Positions 14,652-23,190 of a stretch of DNA of 47,375 nt are shown piece by piece. Source of the stretch: JACVRW01 sp040509755 (GTDB lineage Bacteria > Actinomycetota > Thermoleophilia > Solirubrobacterales > Thermoleophilaceae). Each line of letters begins with the position of its first letter. Positions within the stretch are counted from its first letter, which is position 1. A model generated the notes under the pieces. The model was not told the origin of the DNA and did no database searches. It saw only the letters and a list, made by a program, of their open reading frames with translations. The position numbers and the translations under genes were made by a program. Where the stretch lies: positions 1 to 47,375 of the forward strand of contig JBEVKF010000004.1 in NCBI GenBank assembly GCA_040509755.1, in the 5' to 3' direction.

Positions 14652-15098
14652 TCAGTCCGGATAGATCCAGCCGATCTCGTCGTTAGGGACCCCGATCGAC
14701 GCATGTGTCTGCACGAACTTCCAGACACCGTCCTCCTGACGGAATACCGCACTCCATCGCGGAGAGACGTGCTTGCCGTCGGGCATGGTGATCGTCACAT
14801 GGGTTGTGGCCCAGCCCACGGATCCTTCGCTGAATGCCTCGGTGTCGGTGGGGGTGAACTCGGCGTGGCCGCCGGCGCCGTCGACCTCCCCCTTGAGGAA
14901 CTCCGCGACCGCGGGGCCGCCCTTGAAGACCTCGTCGGGGTCGCTCCCGATCAACCGCGTAGCGTCCGCCTTGGACACGTGGATTGCCACGAGCGACGGA
15001 TCGCCGGTCGTTGCGGCTTGGAACCAGGCGAGTACGAGTGCCTCGATGTCAGGTGATCGTTGCATCCGTTCTTCGTTCGTCAGACCCGTGCGGGCCAT
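14652..15098 (-). CDS. SnoaL-like/NTF2-fold protein
   Basis: A 148-residue protein with ALVLAWFQAATTGDPSLVAIHVS at the start, an SGDP-like substrate-cavity core and the end strand WSAVFRQEDGVWKFVQTHASIGVPNDE. This is the pattern of DUF4440/SnoaL-3 proteins of the NTF2 superfamily, which include isomerases and non-enzymatic binders. No signal peptide. An internal ATG (MQRSPDIE, at 15065) is an alternative start. It converges on the nuclease/tRNA locus. Confidence 0.8.
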   Translation of the reverse strand: MARTGLTNEERMQRSPDIEALVLAWFQAATTGDPSLVAIHVSKADATRLIGSDPDEVFKGGPAVAEFLKGEVDGAGGHAEFTPTDTEAFSEGSVGWATTHVTITMPDGKHVSPRWSAVFRQEDGVWKFVQTHASIGVPNDEIGWIYPD

Positions 15099-15166
15099 GG
15101 CTACCCGCCCGGCCGCTGCATTTCAAGGAGCGTACCCGCGCCAGGCCCAGCTGGGCGCCGCCTGAT

Positions 15167-15856
15167 CTAGGCGCGCTTGACGGCGATCCCGCGCAGCACA
15201 TGCGCCACGCGATCGCAGGCGTCAATGCCGTCCTCGACCCGCTCGAAGATGTCCTTCCAGCGGATCACGACCATCGGATCGACGCCGCCCTCGAAGAGCG
15301 CTGACAGGCCTTCGCGAAGCAGCCGGTCGCCCTCGTTCTCAAGGCGCTTGATCTCGACCAGGTGCGGCGTGACGGCGTTCGGGTCCTCGATCGATGCCAT
15401 GGCGGCTGAGACCTCGCGGCCGGCCGCGCAGAGCGTGTCCGCCAGGGCGATCGCCTGGTCCATTGGCGCCTCGACGCGGTAGAGGCCGAGGAAGTCCGCG
15501 GCTTCCTCCGCGAAGTCGACGATGTCGTCAAGGCCGGAAGCGAGCGCCAGTACGTCGCTGCGCTCGAACGGCACCGCGAGCCGCGAGTAGAGATGGTGGA
15601 TGACGTCGTGGGTGACGGCGTCGTTCTCGTGCTCGAGGTCGATCAGCTCGACTCGCTTCTCGGCGCCGTCGGGCCAGGCCCGCATCAGCTCGCGCAAGAG
15701 CGCGGTCGCCAGGGCCACGTTGTGCCCCGCCGTCTCGAGCATGCCGTACAGCTCGCGGTAGTCGGGCGCGCGCCCGACCAGCTTCGCGAGGCGGTCCGCG
15801 GTGCCGCCGGCGACCAGCGCATTCCGGGTCGATCGGACGGGATAGGAACCGGCCAT
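15167..15856 (-). CDS. DUF47 (PhoU-like) phosphate transport accessory protein
   Basis: A 229-residue all-helical protein: ELIDLEHENDAVTHDVIHHLYS carries the E..E-N-D metal-binding pattern of PhoU/DUF47, SGLDDIVDFAEEAADFLGLYRV is the second conserved helix, and IKRLENEGDRLLREGLSALFE and RWKDIFERVEDGIDACDRVAHVL repeat the motif in the second half. DUF47 proteins usually partner Pit-type phosphate transporters; no pit gene lies next to it here. TAACGT precedes the ATG by 6 nt. Confidence 0.93.
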   Translation of the reverse strand: MAGSYPVRSTRNALVAGGTADRLAKLVGRAPDYRELYGMLETAGHNVALATALLRELMRAWPDGAEKRVELIDLEHENDAVTHDVIHHLYSRLAVPFERSDVLALASGLDDIVDFAEEAADFLGLYRVEAPMDQAIALADTLCAAGREVSAAMASIEDPNAVTPHLVEIKRLENEGDRLLREGLSALFEGGVDPMVVIRWKDIFERVEDGIDACDRVAHVLRGIAVKRA

Positions 15857-15862
15857 GCCGGC

Positions 15863-15868
15863 ACGTTA
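15863..15868 (-). promoter_or_regulatory. -10 element of DUF47 gene
   Basis: TAACGT on the minus strand, 6 nt before the ATG at 15856. Confidence 0.45.
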
Positions 15869-15918
15869 CGGCGAGAAATCCCTGCTCGCGTGACAAAACG
15901 GTGAACGCGGACCCCGTC

Positions 15919-17091
15919 CTAGTGGACGGCGGCGCGCAGCCTGCGGCGGCTCTCGGCGAAGCGCACGGCCTCGTAGGCGACGAGTCCCGACGTGATGGCG
16001 GCCGCGACCGCGAGCGCGACGAGCGCGTCCACCTCGGGGACCAGCGGGATCAGCGCAAGCGAGAGCAGAGCGGCCGCCAGGCGCTGCACGTTCAGCGTGT
16101 GGACGTTGCGCAGCCGAAAGCCCACATGGCCGAGGTAGTAGAGCGCGATCCCTCCGAACAGCGCGGCCGCCGGCACGATCTTGAGCGGCTCGTCGACGTG
16201 CCCGACCGTCTTCTTGATCCCAAGCGCGATCAGCACGATGCCCGCGATCATCGGGAGGTGCAAGTAGCTGTAGGAGTCGCGCGCGATCTGAACCTGGTCG
16301 AGGCCCTGGGCCTCGCGAAAGTGGCGCTCTGACACCAGCGCCACCACGTCGAAGTAGGCCCACCACTGCGAGCACGCCACCACCAGTCCGAGGGTCGCGG
16401 CGACGATCACGCCGGCGTCGAGCTCACCCTCCAGTCCGGCGCCGACCGCGACGATCGACTCGCCGAGCGCGATGATCACGATCAGGCTGAAGCGCTCGGC
16501 GAAGTGGCCCGCCGAGACCCTGAAGCCGCGCACTCCGAACACATAGGGACCTGAGAAGTCGATCGCAAGGGCGAGAATCCAAATCGCGGCCTGGGTCGGG
16601 CCGTCGAAGAAGCTCGCGCAGATCAGCAGGGCGGGGGCGGGCAGCGCGGTTCGGGCGAGGCGCCGCACGGCCATGCCGGCGTCGATGTCGTCGTTGGCCT
16701 CGGCGAAGATGAAGATGTGCAGCCACCGCGCCACGGCGTAGGCGATCGCGAAGACCAGCGCCTCGCTCCCGAACGCCTGGGGCACGGCTAGCGCGGCGAT
16801 CAGGAAGGCGCCCATCACGGCGAACATCAGCAGCCGCTCCACTCCCTCGTCGGCGGCGATGTAGTTAGTGAGCCAGGCGTAGGCGCCCCAGGCCCACCAG
16901 AGCGCCGCCAGCACGAGCATGCCCTGCCCGAGGCCCTCCCAGGTCGGGTTGTCCGACATGAGCTTCGTGACCTGGGTCAGGGCGAAGACAAAGACGAGAT
17001 CGAAGAAGAGCTCGAGCGGGCTGACCCGCTTCTCGGCGGTGTCGCTTTGCTCCTCGCCGGGCGGGAGAGTGGGTGTGCCGGCAGCCGTCAT
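15919..17091 (-). CDS. LtrA-family membrane protein (low temperature requirement A)
   Basis: A 390-residue protein with about ten membrane helices. VSPLELFFDLVFVFALTQVTKL is the LtrA signature, followed by LAALWWAWGAYAWLTNYIAADEG and, in the second half, GHFAERFSLIVIIALGESIVAVG, which is also conserved in the family. Physiological role unknown; the name comes from a Listeria cold-growth gene. I prefer the ATG at 17091; an in-frame TTG at 17106 would add five residues. It is divergent from the molybdate regulator. Confidence 0.92.
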   Translation of the reverse strand: MTAAGTPTLPPGEEQSDTAEKRVSPLELFFDLVFVFALTQVTKLMSDNPTWEGLGQGMLVLAALWWAWGAYAWLTNYIAADEGVERLLMFAVMGAFLIAALAVPQAFGSEALVFAIAYAVARWLHIFIFAEANDDIDAGMAVRRLARTALPAPALLICASFFDGPTQAAIWILALAIDFSGPYVFGVRGFRVSAGHFAERFSLIVIIALGESIVAVGAGLEGELDAGVIVAATLGLVVACSQWWAYFDVVALVSERHFREAQGLDQVQIARDSYSYLHLPMIAGIVLIALGIKKTVGHVDEPLKIVPAAALFGGIALYYLGHVGFRLRNVHTLNVQRLAAALLSLALIPLVPEVDALVALAVAAAITSGLVAYEAVRFAESRRRLRAAVH

Positions 17092-17135
17092 TCCCGAACG
17101 AGCCAACTAAAGCAAACCGGCGCGGCGTCCAGGTT

Positions 17136-17158
17136 TTGCCTATGTAATGCTTAGGCAA
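17136..17158. promoter_or_regulatory. Inverted repeat, candidate operator of the molybdate regulator
   Basis: TTGCCTA at 17136-17142 and TAGGCAA at 17152-17158 form a perfect 7+7 inverted repeat with a 9-nt AT-rich spacer that contains TGTAAT (a near-consensus -10). It ends 2 nt before the ATG of the HTH-TOBE gene and lies between it and divergent ltrA, so autoregulation by that protein is the natural reading. Confidence 0.55.
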
Positions 17159-17160
17159 CA

Positions 17161-17553
17161 ATGGCCGACCGGCAAGGACTCCTCCTCGGCGACGCCGCCC
17201 GCGCCCTCGGCGTTAGCCCCGACACGCTGCGCCGCTGGGAGCGCGCCGGCAAGCTGCGCACGACCCGCGACGAGGCCAACCGTCGCCGGGTTCCCAGGAA
17301 GGAAGTCGAACGACTTTCCGAGCGTCCCGACCGCCACAAGGCCGGCAGTTCGCTGTCGGCCCGCAATCGATTCCCGGGAGTAGTGGTCTCGGTGGAATCC
17401 GACGGGGTGATGGCGCTGGTGGAGATCGAGGCGGGGCCGCACCGGATCACAGCAGCCGTCACGCGCGACTCCGTCCAGGAGCTCGGTCTCGCACCGGGCG
17501 TAAAGGCGACGGCCACCGTCAAGGCCACCTCGGTGATGGTGGATCGCTCGTGA
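17161..17553 (+). CDS. HTH-TOBE (Mop) molybdate-responsive regulator
   Basis: A 130-residue protein joining a MerR-like helix-turn-helix (LLLGDAARALGVSPDTLRRWERAGKL, residues 7-32, then an RRVPRKEVERL wing) to one Mop/TOBE domain (SARNRFPGVVVSVES... RITAAVTRDSVQELGLAPGVKATATVKATSVMV, about 66-128). TOBE domains bind molybdate or tungstate. It overlaps modA by 4 nt and so heads the mod operon. It is the functional counterpart of ModE but has a different DNA-binding domain. An inverted repeat just upstream is a candidate binding site. Confidence 0.9.
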   Translation: MADRQGLLLGDAARALGVSPDTLRRWERAGKLRTTRDEANRRRVPRKEVERLSERPDRHKAGSSLSARNRFPGVVVSVESDGVMALVEIEAGPHRITAAVTRDSVQELGLAPGVKATATVKATSVMVDRS

Positions 17554-18323
17554 AGCGCGCGCTCATCCTGACCGGCGCACTCGCCCTCCCGCTCGCCGGC
17601 TGTGGTGACGATGACGACGACGGCGGCGCTGAGTCGGGCGACTCGGCGAAGCCGCGCCTGGTTGTCTCAGCCGCCTCCTCGATGCAGGAGGCTCTCACCG
17701 CCTGTGCGGGGGACTTCAGGCAGGCCACCGTGCGCCTCCAGTTCGCCGGCTCGGACGAGCTCTCCGCTCAGATCCGCCAGGGCGTCAAGCCCGATGTCTA
17801 TGCGGCCGCCAACACGCGCCTGCCGGAGGAGCTGAACGCCGAGGGCCTTCTCTCCAAGCCGATCGAGTTCGCCACCAACGAGTTCGTCCTTGCGGTGCCC
17901 AAGGACTCCGAAATCGCCGGCCTCGACCACCTTGCGGAGGGCGGCGTCAAGATCGCGATCGGCTCCGAGGCGGTTCCGATCGGGGAGTACACGCGTGAGA
18001 CCCTGGCCGCTCTCCCACCGGCCCAGGAGAAGGCCATTCTCGCCAACGTCCGCTCGAACGAGCCCGACGTCAAGGGCATCGTGGGCAAGCTGACCCAGGG
18101 GGCCGCCGACGCCGGCTTCGTCTACATCACCGATGTGAACGCCGCGGGTGGCGAGCTGAAGGCGATCAAGCTGCCGCCCGAGCTCGAGCCCGATGTCACC
18201 TACGGCGCCGGGGTGGTGGTCGGGGCAAAGCAGCCCGCGCAGGCGCAGGAATTCGTCGACGGGCTGACCGACGGAGGCTGCGCGCAGGCGCTCACAGACG
18301 CGGGCTTCGGGCCGGCGCCGTGA
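17550..18323 (+). CDS. modA: Molybdate ABC transporter, substrate-binding lipoprotein
   Basis: A 257-residue lipoprotein: signal VKRALILTGALALPLAGC with the lipobox Cys followed by GDDDDDGG. The mature domain starts LVVSAASSMQEALTACAGDF (the oxyanion-contacting SSM segment), includes QFAGSDELSAQI, PDVYAAANTR and FVYITDVNA, and matches ModA throughout. It captures molybdate outside the membrane and delivers it to ModB. The GTG at 17550 overlaps the regulator's stop. Confidence 0.95.
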   Translation: MKRALILTGALALPLAGCGDDDDDGGAESGDSAKPRLVVSAASSMQEALTACAGDFRQATVRLQFAGSDELSAQIRQGVKPDVYAAANTRLPEELNAEGLLSKPIEFATNEFVLAVPKDSEIAGLDHLAEGGVKIAIGSEAVPIGEYTRETLAALPPAQEKAILANVRSNEPDVKGIVGKLTQGAADAGFVYITDVNAAGGELKAIKLPPELEPDVTYGAGVVVGAKQPAQAQEFVDGLTDGGCAQALTDAGFGPAP

Positions 18324-19138
18324 GCGGGCGCGCCCGCGCGCGCAGCGCCTGGTTTCCGGCTCTCCTCACGCTTTCCCTCGCAGTTGCGCTGACCTTCTTG
18401 ACCCTCCCGGTCGCGGCGATCTTCCTCGACTCGAGCCCCGGCGAGTTGATCGACAGCCTCGGAGAGCGGGGCGCACTCGATGCGCTCTGGCTCAGCCTGC
18501 GGACAACCGCCGTCGCGATGACGATCATCCTCGTGGTTGGCACGCCCGCCGCCTACCTGCTCGCGACCCGCTCCTTTCGAGGCAAGGCCGTGGTGGTGAC
18601 CCTGATCGAGCTGCCGCTCGTGCTGCCGCCGGCGGTTGCGGGGATCGCGCTGCTCGCCGCTGTGGGCCCGAGCGGCATCCTGGGCGGCGCCGTCGAGGCG
18701 GCGGGCATCGAGCTCGCGCTCACGACGGCCGGCGTGGTAGTCGCTCTCACCTTCGTCGCCTCACCCTTCTATGTGCGCCAGGCGATGGCGGCGTTCGCGG
18801 CGGTCGACCGCACGCTCATGGACGCCTCGCGCACGCTCGGCTCATCGGAAGCGCGCGGCTTTGCGCGCGTGATGATCCCGGCGGCCAGGCCCGGACTGGC
18901 CGCCGGCACGGCACTTGCCTTGGGGCGTTCGCTCGGCGAGTTCGGGGCTACGCTCATGTTCGCCGGCTCGTTCCAGGGCATCACCCAGACCGTCCCGCTC
19001 GCCATCTACGACCGCTTCTCGACCCAGTTCGAGTCGGCCCTCGCCCTGTCGGCGATCCTCGTGGCCATCTCGGCGGCGATCCTGCTCTCGGTCAAGTGGG
19101 TGCAGGGAAGCGAGGCGCTCGGCGCTGCTGCGCGTTGA
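18320..19138 (+). CDS. modB: Molybdate ABC transporter, permease
   Basis: A 272-residue permease with about six helices. LWLSLRTTAVAMTIILVVGTPAAYLLATRSF begins the transport domain, LPLVLPPAVAGIALLAAVGPSG is the conserved ModB segment, and GRSLGEFGATLMFAGSFQGITQTVPLAIY contains the EAA-type loop that docks on ModC. The GTG start overlaps modA by 4 nt and its 3' end overlaps modC. Confidence 0.95.
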   Translation: MSGRARARSAWFPALLTLSLAVALTFLTLPVAAIFLDSSPGELIDSLGERGALDALWLSLRTTAVAMTIILVVGTPAAYLLATRSFRGKAVVVTLIELPLVLPPAVAGIALLAAVGPSGILGGAVEAAGIELALTTAGVVVALTFVASPFYVRQAMAAFAAVDRTLMDASRTLGSSEARGFARVMIPAARPGLAAGTALALGRSLGEFGATLMFAGSFQGITQTVPLAIYDRFSTQFESALALSAILVAISAAILLSVKWVQGSEALGAAAR

Positions 19139-20189
19139 GGCCCAAGCCCGCCTCGGCGCGCTGGAGCTCGACGTGTCGCTCGAGGTCGCGGCCGGCGAGT
19201 GCCTTGCCCTCGCCGGCCCGTCCGGGGCGGGCAAGACGAGCGTGCTCCGCATCGTCTCCGGCCTCGTCCGGCCACGCTCCGGCCGAGTCCAGGCGAACGG
19301 CGGGACGTGGCTGGACACCGAGCGCGGAATCGACATACCCCCCGAGCAGCGCCGGTGCGGCTACGTCTTTCAGGAGTACGCGCTCTTTCCGCATCTGAGC
19401 GCATGGCAGAACGTGGCCTATCCGCTGCGCGGGATGTCGAGGAGCCACAAGCGCGAGCGAGCGGGCGAGCTGCTCGAGCGCTTCGGCCTGGCCGACCTGG
19501 CTGATGCGCGCCCCGGCACGCTGTCCGGCGGGGAGCGTCAGCGAGTCGCGCTTGCTCGCGTGCTCGCCATGCGGCCCGGAGTGCTGCTTCTCGATGAGCC
19601 GCTGTCGGCCCTGGACGCCCGCACGCGCGCAGGCGCCGCGCGCGAGTTGGCAGCCGTGCTGGGCGAGGTCCAGGTCCCGTCCCTGCTCGTGACGCACGAC
19701 TTCGCCGAGGCCGCCCAGCTCGGCGATCGCGTCGGCGTGATCGACTCCGGTCACGTCGTACAGGAGGGGACGCCCACCGAGTTGGCGGCCGAGCCACGTT
19801 CGGCCTTCGTGGCCGACTTCACCGGAGCGGTGGTCCTGACTGGGACGGCCGCCGCCGGCGACGACGGCCTGACGCGGATCGAGCTCGACGGCGGTGGCAC
19901 GGTTACGAGCACCGACCCCGGCACCGGCCGGATCGCCCTGAGCGTCTACCCGTGGGAGATCGCAATCGAGCCCGCCGGCGAGGCCCGGCACGGCTCCGCC
20001 CAGAACCGGCTCGCCGCCGAGGTGCTCTCGGTGACGACTGTCGGCAACCGGGTCCGCCTGGGCCTGGCCGCGCCCCAGCCTCTGCAGGCGGAGATCACCG
20101 CGGCGGCGGCGCGCGATCTCGACCTTCGCGCCGGTGCTCGCGTGACCGCGTGCTGGAAGGCCACCGCAACCCGGCTCGTCACGCGCTGA
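19125..20189 (+). CDS. modC: Molybdate ABC transporter, ATP-binding protein, apparent CTG start
   Basis: A 354-residue ATPase: Walker A GPSGAGKTS, Q-loop YVFQEYALFPHL, signature LSGGERQRVALARVLA, Walker B VLLLDEPLSALD, switch His in LLVTHDFAEA, then a C-terminal TOBE region. No ATG, GTG or TTG lies in frame before the first strand. The protein aligns from LLRVEAQARLG, where ModC proteins have Met-Leu-Glu-Leu, so the CTG at 19125 (or 19128) is the likely start, within modB and before its TGA at 19136. Drives molybdate import. Confidence 0.88.
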   Translation: MLRVEAQARLGALELDVSLEVAAGECLALAGPSGAGKTSVLRIVSGLVRPRSGRVQANGGTWLDTERGIDIPPEQRRCGYVFQEYALFPHLSAWQNVAYPLRGMSRSHKRERAGELLERFGLADLADARPGTLSGGERQRVALARVLAMRPGVLLLDEPLSALDARTRAGAARELAAVLGEVQVPSLLVTHDFAEAAQLGDRVGVIDSGHVVQEGTPTELAAEPRSAFVADFTGAVVLTGTAAAGDDGLTRIELDGGGTVTSTDPGTGRIALSVYPWEIAIEPAGEARHGSAQNRLAAEVLSVTTVGNRVRLGLAAPQPLQAEITAAAARDLDLRAGARVTACWKATATRLVTR

Positions 20190-20208
20190 GCCGCCGTCAG
20201 GGCGACTG

Positions 20209-20214
20209 TACCCT
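20209..20214 (+). promoter_or_regulatory. -10 element of leuS
   Basis: TACCCT, 10 nt before the ATG at 20225. It shares GTACCCTTGC with the proA upstream region. Confidence 0.45.
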
Positions 20215-20224
20215 TGCGGTCCCC

Positions 20225-22630
20225 ATGGAGCGCTATGACCCCACCCAGATCGAGCCCAAGTGGCAGCGCGTCTGGGCCGACGAGCACACGTGGGAGGTGT
20301 CGAGCGAGCCCGACGACCGCCCGAAGGCGTACGTGCTGGAGATGCTTCCATATCCCTCGGGCGAGCCTCACATCGGCCACCTGAAGACCTACTCGGTCGG
20401 CGACGCGGTCGCGCACTTTCGCCGCCGCAACGGCTACCGCGTGCTGCACCCGATGGGCTACGACGCCTTCGGCCTGCCCGCGGAGAACCACGCGATCAAG
20501 ACCGGCCAGCACCCGCGCGAGTCCACCGAGGCGTCGATCGTGGAGTTCCAGCGCCAGTTCCGCCGCTGGGGCGTGTCGATCGATTGGACGCGCGAGTTCG
20601 GCACGCACGAGCCGCGCATCTACCGCTGGACCCAGTGGATCTTCCTGAGGTTGTTCGAGAAGGGGCTCGCCTACCGCAAGGAGGCCGCCGTCAACTGGTG
20701 TCCCAAGGACGCCACCGTGCTGGCCAACGAGCAGGTGATCGACGGGCGCTGCGAGCGCTGCGGTACCGAGGTCGAGGCCAGGCAGCTCGAGCAGTGGTTC
20801 TTTCGCATCACCGACTACGCGGACCGGCTACTCGAAGACGCGAAGACGATCGAGTGGCCGGGCAACGTCGTCACGATGCAGGAGAACTGGATCGGTCGCT
20901 CCGAGGGCGCCGAGGTCGTCTTTCGCTGTGAGGAGCTCGGGATCGACTCTCCGGTCTTCACCACCCGCCCGGACACGCTCTTCGGCGCGACCTTCTTCGT
21001 GATGGCACCCGAGCACCCGGACGTCTTTCGGCTCAACGACTCGCCGGAGGTGCACGAGTACGTAAACCACGCGGTCAGCGAGACAGTCGAGGAGCGCGGC
21101 GACGAGCACAAGCCGAAGACGGGCGTGGCGCTCGGCCGCACCGTGACAAACCCGGTCACGGGCGAGCAGATCCCGATGTTCGTAGCGGACTACGTGTTGA
21201 TGGAGTACGGCACCGGGGCGATCATGGCCGTGCCCGGCCACGACGAGCGCGACTTCGAGTTCGCCCAGACGTTCGGCCTGCCGATCGTGCGGGTGATCGA
21301 AGGCGGCGAGCTCCCTTGGGTCGGGGACGGGCCGATGGTGAACTCGGGACGCTTCGACGGGATGCACAACCGCGAGGCCTACGAGCAGATCGTGGAGTGG
21401 CTGGCATCCGAGGGCATGGGCGAGCGCTCGGTCAACTATCGCCTGCGCGACTGGCTGCTCTCGCGCCAGCGCTACTGGGGCTGCCCGATCCCGATCGTCC
21501 ACTGCGGTCGATGCGGCCTCGTGGCGGTGCCGGACGAGGACCTGCCCGTCGAGCTGCCGGATGTCGTCGAGTACCGCCCGCAGGGCAAGTCGCCGCTCGC
21601 CGCCGCCGAGGACTGGGTGAACGTGCCGTGTCCGAAGTGCGGTGGTGACGCTCGCCGCGAGACCGACACCATGGACACGTTCGTCGACTCCTCGTGGTAC
21701 TTCCTGCGCTACTGCGACCCGATCAACGATCGCGCGCCCTTCGACCGGGAGATCCTGCGCGCGTGGATGCCGGTCGACCAGTACATCGGCGGCGTCGAGC
21801 ACGCGATCCTGCACCTGCTCTACGCGCGTTTCTTCGTCAAGGCGCTCGCCGACATGGGCTACCTCGATGTCCAGGAGCCCTTCGCGCGCCTCTTCACCCA
21901 GGGAATGATCACGCGCGACGGCTCGAAGATGTCCAAGTCGAAGGGCAACACCGTCTCACCGCGTGAGATCGTGGAGCGCTTCGGCGCCGACACGGCGCGC
22001 TGCTACATCCTCTTCATCGGGCCTCCCAGCGAGGACGCCGACTGGCAGGACGAAGGCGCGGGCGGCGTGCACCGCTTCCTCTCGCGCCTGTGGACAGCGG
22101 CCCAGGAGGCCCATGAGCTCGACGGCGACCTCGACTTGGACGGGGAGCCCTCCGATCTGCTGCGTAAGGCGCACTGGGCGATCGACAAGGTCACGCGGGA
22201 CATGCAGGATCGCTTCGCGTTCAACACCGCGATAGCGGCCGTGATGGAGCTCGTGAACGAGATCTACAGGCAGCGCGATTCGGCGCCCGCGTCTCACGTG
22301 CGCTTTGCCGCGGCCACGGCCGGCTCGCTGATCTTCCCGTTCGCCCCGCACCTTGGCGCCGAGGTCTACGAGCTGATGACCGGCGCGCGCGTGTGGGAGG
22401 AGCCCTGGCCGCAGGCGGACCCCGCGCTCCTGGCCGCCGAAGAGATCCAGCTCGTCGTACAGCTCAACGGCAAGCTGATCGACCGCATGGCGGCGCCCGC
22501 CGAAGCCTCGCAGGACCAACTCGAGGAGATCGCGCGCGGGTCGGACAAGCTGGCCGCCCGGCTGGACGGCAAGGAAATCGTCAAGACGATCGTCGTTCCC
22601 GGGAAACTGGTGAACTTCGTGGCCAGATGA
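20225..22630 (+). CDS. leuS: Leucyl-tRNA synthetase
   Basis: A 801-residue class I synthetase. HIGH lies at residues 49-52 (PYPSGEPHIGHLK) and KMSKS at 568-572, with the CP1 editing domain between them (TTRPDTLFGATFFVMAPEHP and the MAVPGHDERDFEFA segment), a Zn-type CxxC pair (CGRCGLV, CPKCGG), and the anticodon-binding and C-terminal domains ending VVPGKLVNFVAR. It charges tRNA-Leu. Length is normal for bacterial LeuRS. The ATG at 20225 gives the family start MERYDPTQIEPKWQ; the longer upstream frame lies in modC. Confidence 0.98.
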   Translation: MERYDPTQIEPKWQRVWADEHTWEVSSEPDDRPKAYVLEMLPYPSGEPHIGHLKTYSVGDAVAHFRRRNGYRVLHPMGYDAFGLPAENHAIKTGQHPRESTEASIVEFQRQFRRWGVSIDWTREFGTHEPRIYRWTQWIFLRLFEKGLAYRKEAAVNWCPKDATVLANEQVIDGRCERCGTEVEARQLEQWFFRITDYADRLLEDAKTIEWPGNVVTMQENWIGRSEGAEVVFRCEELGIDSPVFTTRPDTLFGATFFVMAPEHPDVFRLNDSPEVHEYVNHAVSETVEERGDEHKPKTGVALGRTVTNPVTGEQIPMFVADYVLMEYGTGAIMAVPGHDERDFEFAQTFGLPIVRVIEGGELPWVGDGPMVNSGRFDGMHNREAYEQIVEWLASEGMGERSVNYRLRDWLLSRQRYWGCPIPIVHCGRCGLVAVPDEDLPVELPDVVEYRPQGKSPLAAAEDWVNVPCPKCGGDARRETDTMDTFVDSSWYFLRYCDPINDRAPFDREILRAWMPVDQYIGGVEHAILHLLYARFFVKALADMGYLDVQEPFARLFTQGMITRDGSKMSKSKGNTVSPREIVERFGADTARCYILFIGPPSEDADWQDEGAGGVHRFLSRLWTAAQEAHELDGDLDLDGEPSDLLRKAHWAIDKVTRDMQDRFAFNTAIAAVMELVNEIYRQRDSAPASHVRFAAATAGSLIFPFAPHLGAEVYELMTGARVWEEPWPQADPALLAAEEIQLVVQLNGKLIDRMAAPAEASQDQLEEIARGSDKLAARLDGKEIVKTIVVPGKLVNFVAR

Positions 22631-23181
22631 ACGACGAACCCAGGACTTCGACCTTGCCGGTTGGGCCGATGGTCGCGGCGGTCGGCGCGGTGCTGCTGAT
22701 CGTGAGCCTCTTCCTCCCCTGGTACGAAGTGGACCTCGAGGGCTTCACCGTCTTCGAGTTCCTCGACCTGCTGCTCGTGGTCATGGCGCTCGCGACGATC
22801 GCGTCGCTGGCCGGCGGTCTCGGCTTGGTCAGGCCGGCGCCGTCGCCGGTTGTCTCGCTCGCCGTGGCTCTGTTCACGATCTTCGTGGTGGTGTCGCAGA
22901 TCCTCAACGACCCGCCCGCGGTTGCCGGTGGCGATCGCGGCAAGGAGATCGGGATCTGGCTGGCGCTTGGCGGGGCGTTCCTGATGACCGCTGGATCGCT
23001 GCTCGCCTTCGCGCGGATCTCGCTGGCCGTCGAGACGCGCGGCGGCTCCGGGCACGAGCGCGATCGCGAGGTGCGCCGGCCGCCCACCGCTCGGAGAGAG
23101 CGCGACGGCGACGATGCACCGCAGGGCACTCGCGACCCCGACGCCACTCTCCCGCTCGCCGACCCGGACCGGCCCACGTAG
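22627..23181 (+). CDS. Four-helix membrane protein, hypothetical
   Basis: A 184-residue protein starting in the leuS stop (ATGA overlap). Four hydrophobic helices are visible: VGPMVAAVGAVLLIVSLFLPW, FEFLDLLLVVMALATIASLAGG, VVSLAVALFTIFVVVSQIL and GIWLALGGAFLMTAGSLLAF. They are followed by a long charged cytoplasmic tail rich in Arg, Asp and Pro. The LFLPWYEV turn after helix 1 is common in small actinobacterial membrane proteins. Coupled to leuS; function unknown. Confidence 0.8.
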   Translation: MNDEPRTSTLPVGPMVAAVGAVLLIVSLFLPWYEVDLEGFTVFEFLDLLLVVMALATIASLAGGLGLVRPAPSPVVSLAVALFTIFVVVSQILNDPPAVAGGDRGKEIGIWLALGGAFLMTAGSLLAFARISLAVETRGGSGHERDREVRRPPTARRERDGDDAPQGTRDPDATLPLADPDRPT

Positions 23182-23184
23182 ACT
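23179..23184 (+). promoter_or_regulatory. -10 element of decarboxylase gene
   Basis: TAGACT, 6 nt before the ATG at 23191. Its TAG doubles as the stop codon of the upstream membrane-protein gene. Confidence 0.5.
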
Positions 23185-23190
23185 CGCGCC

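Noticed and set aside
15099..15166. Possible second antitoxin remnant: the end ..RQAQLGAA followed by GCCGCCTGATC, resembling the end at 14630-14650
   Set aside because: Only 11 nt are identical and the upstream fold motif is absent; similarity at this length is expected by chance.
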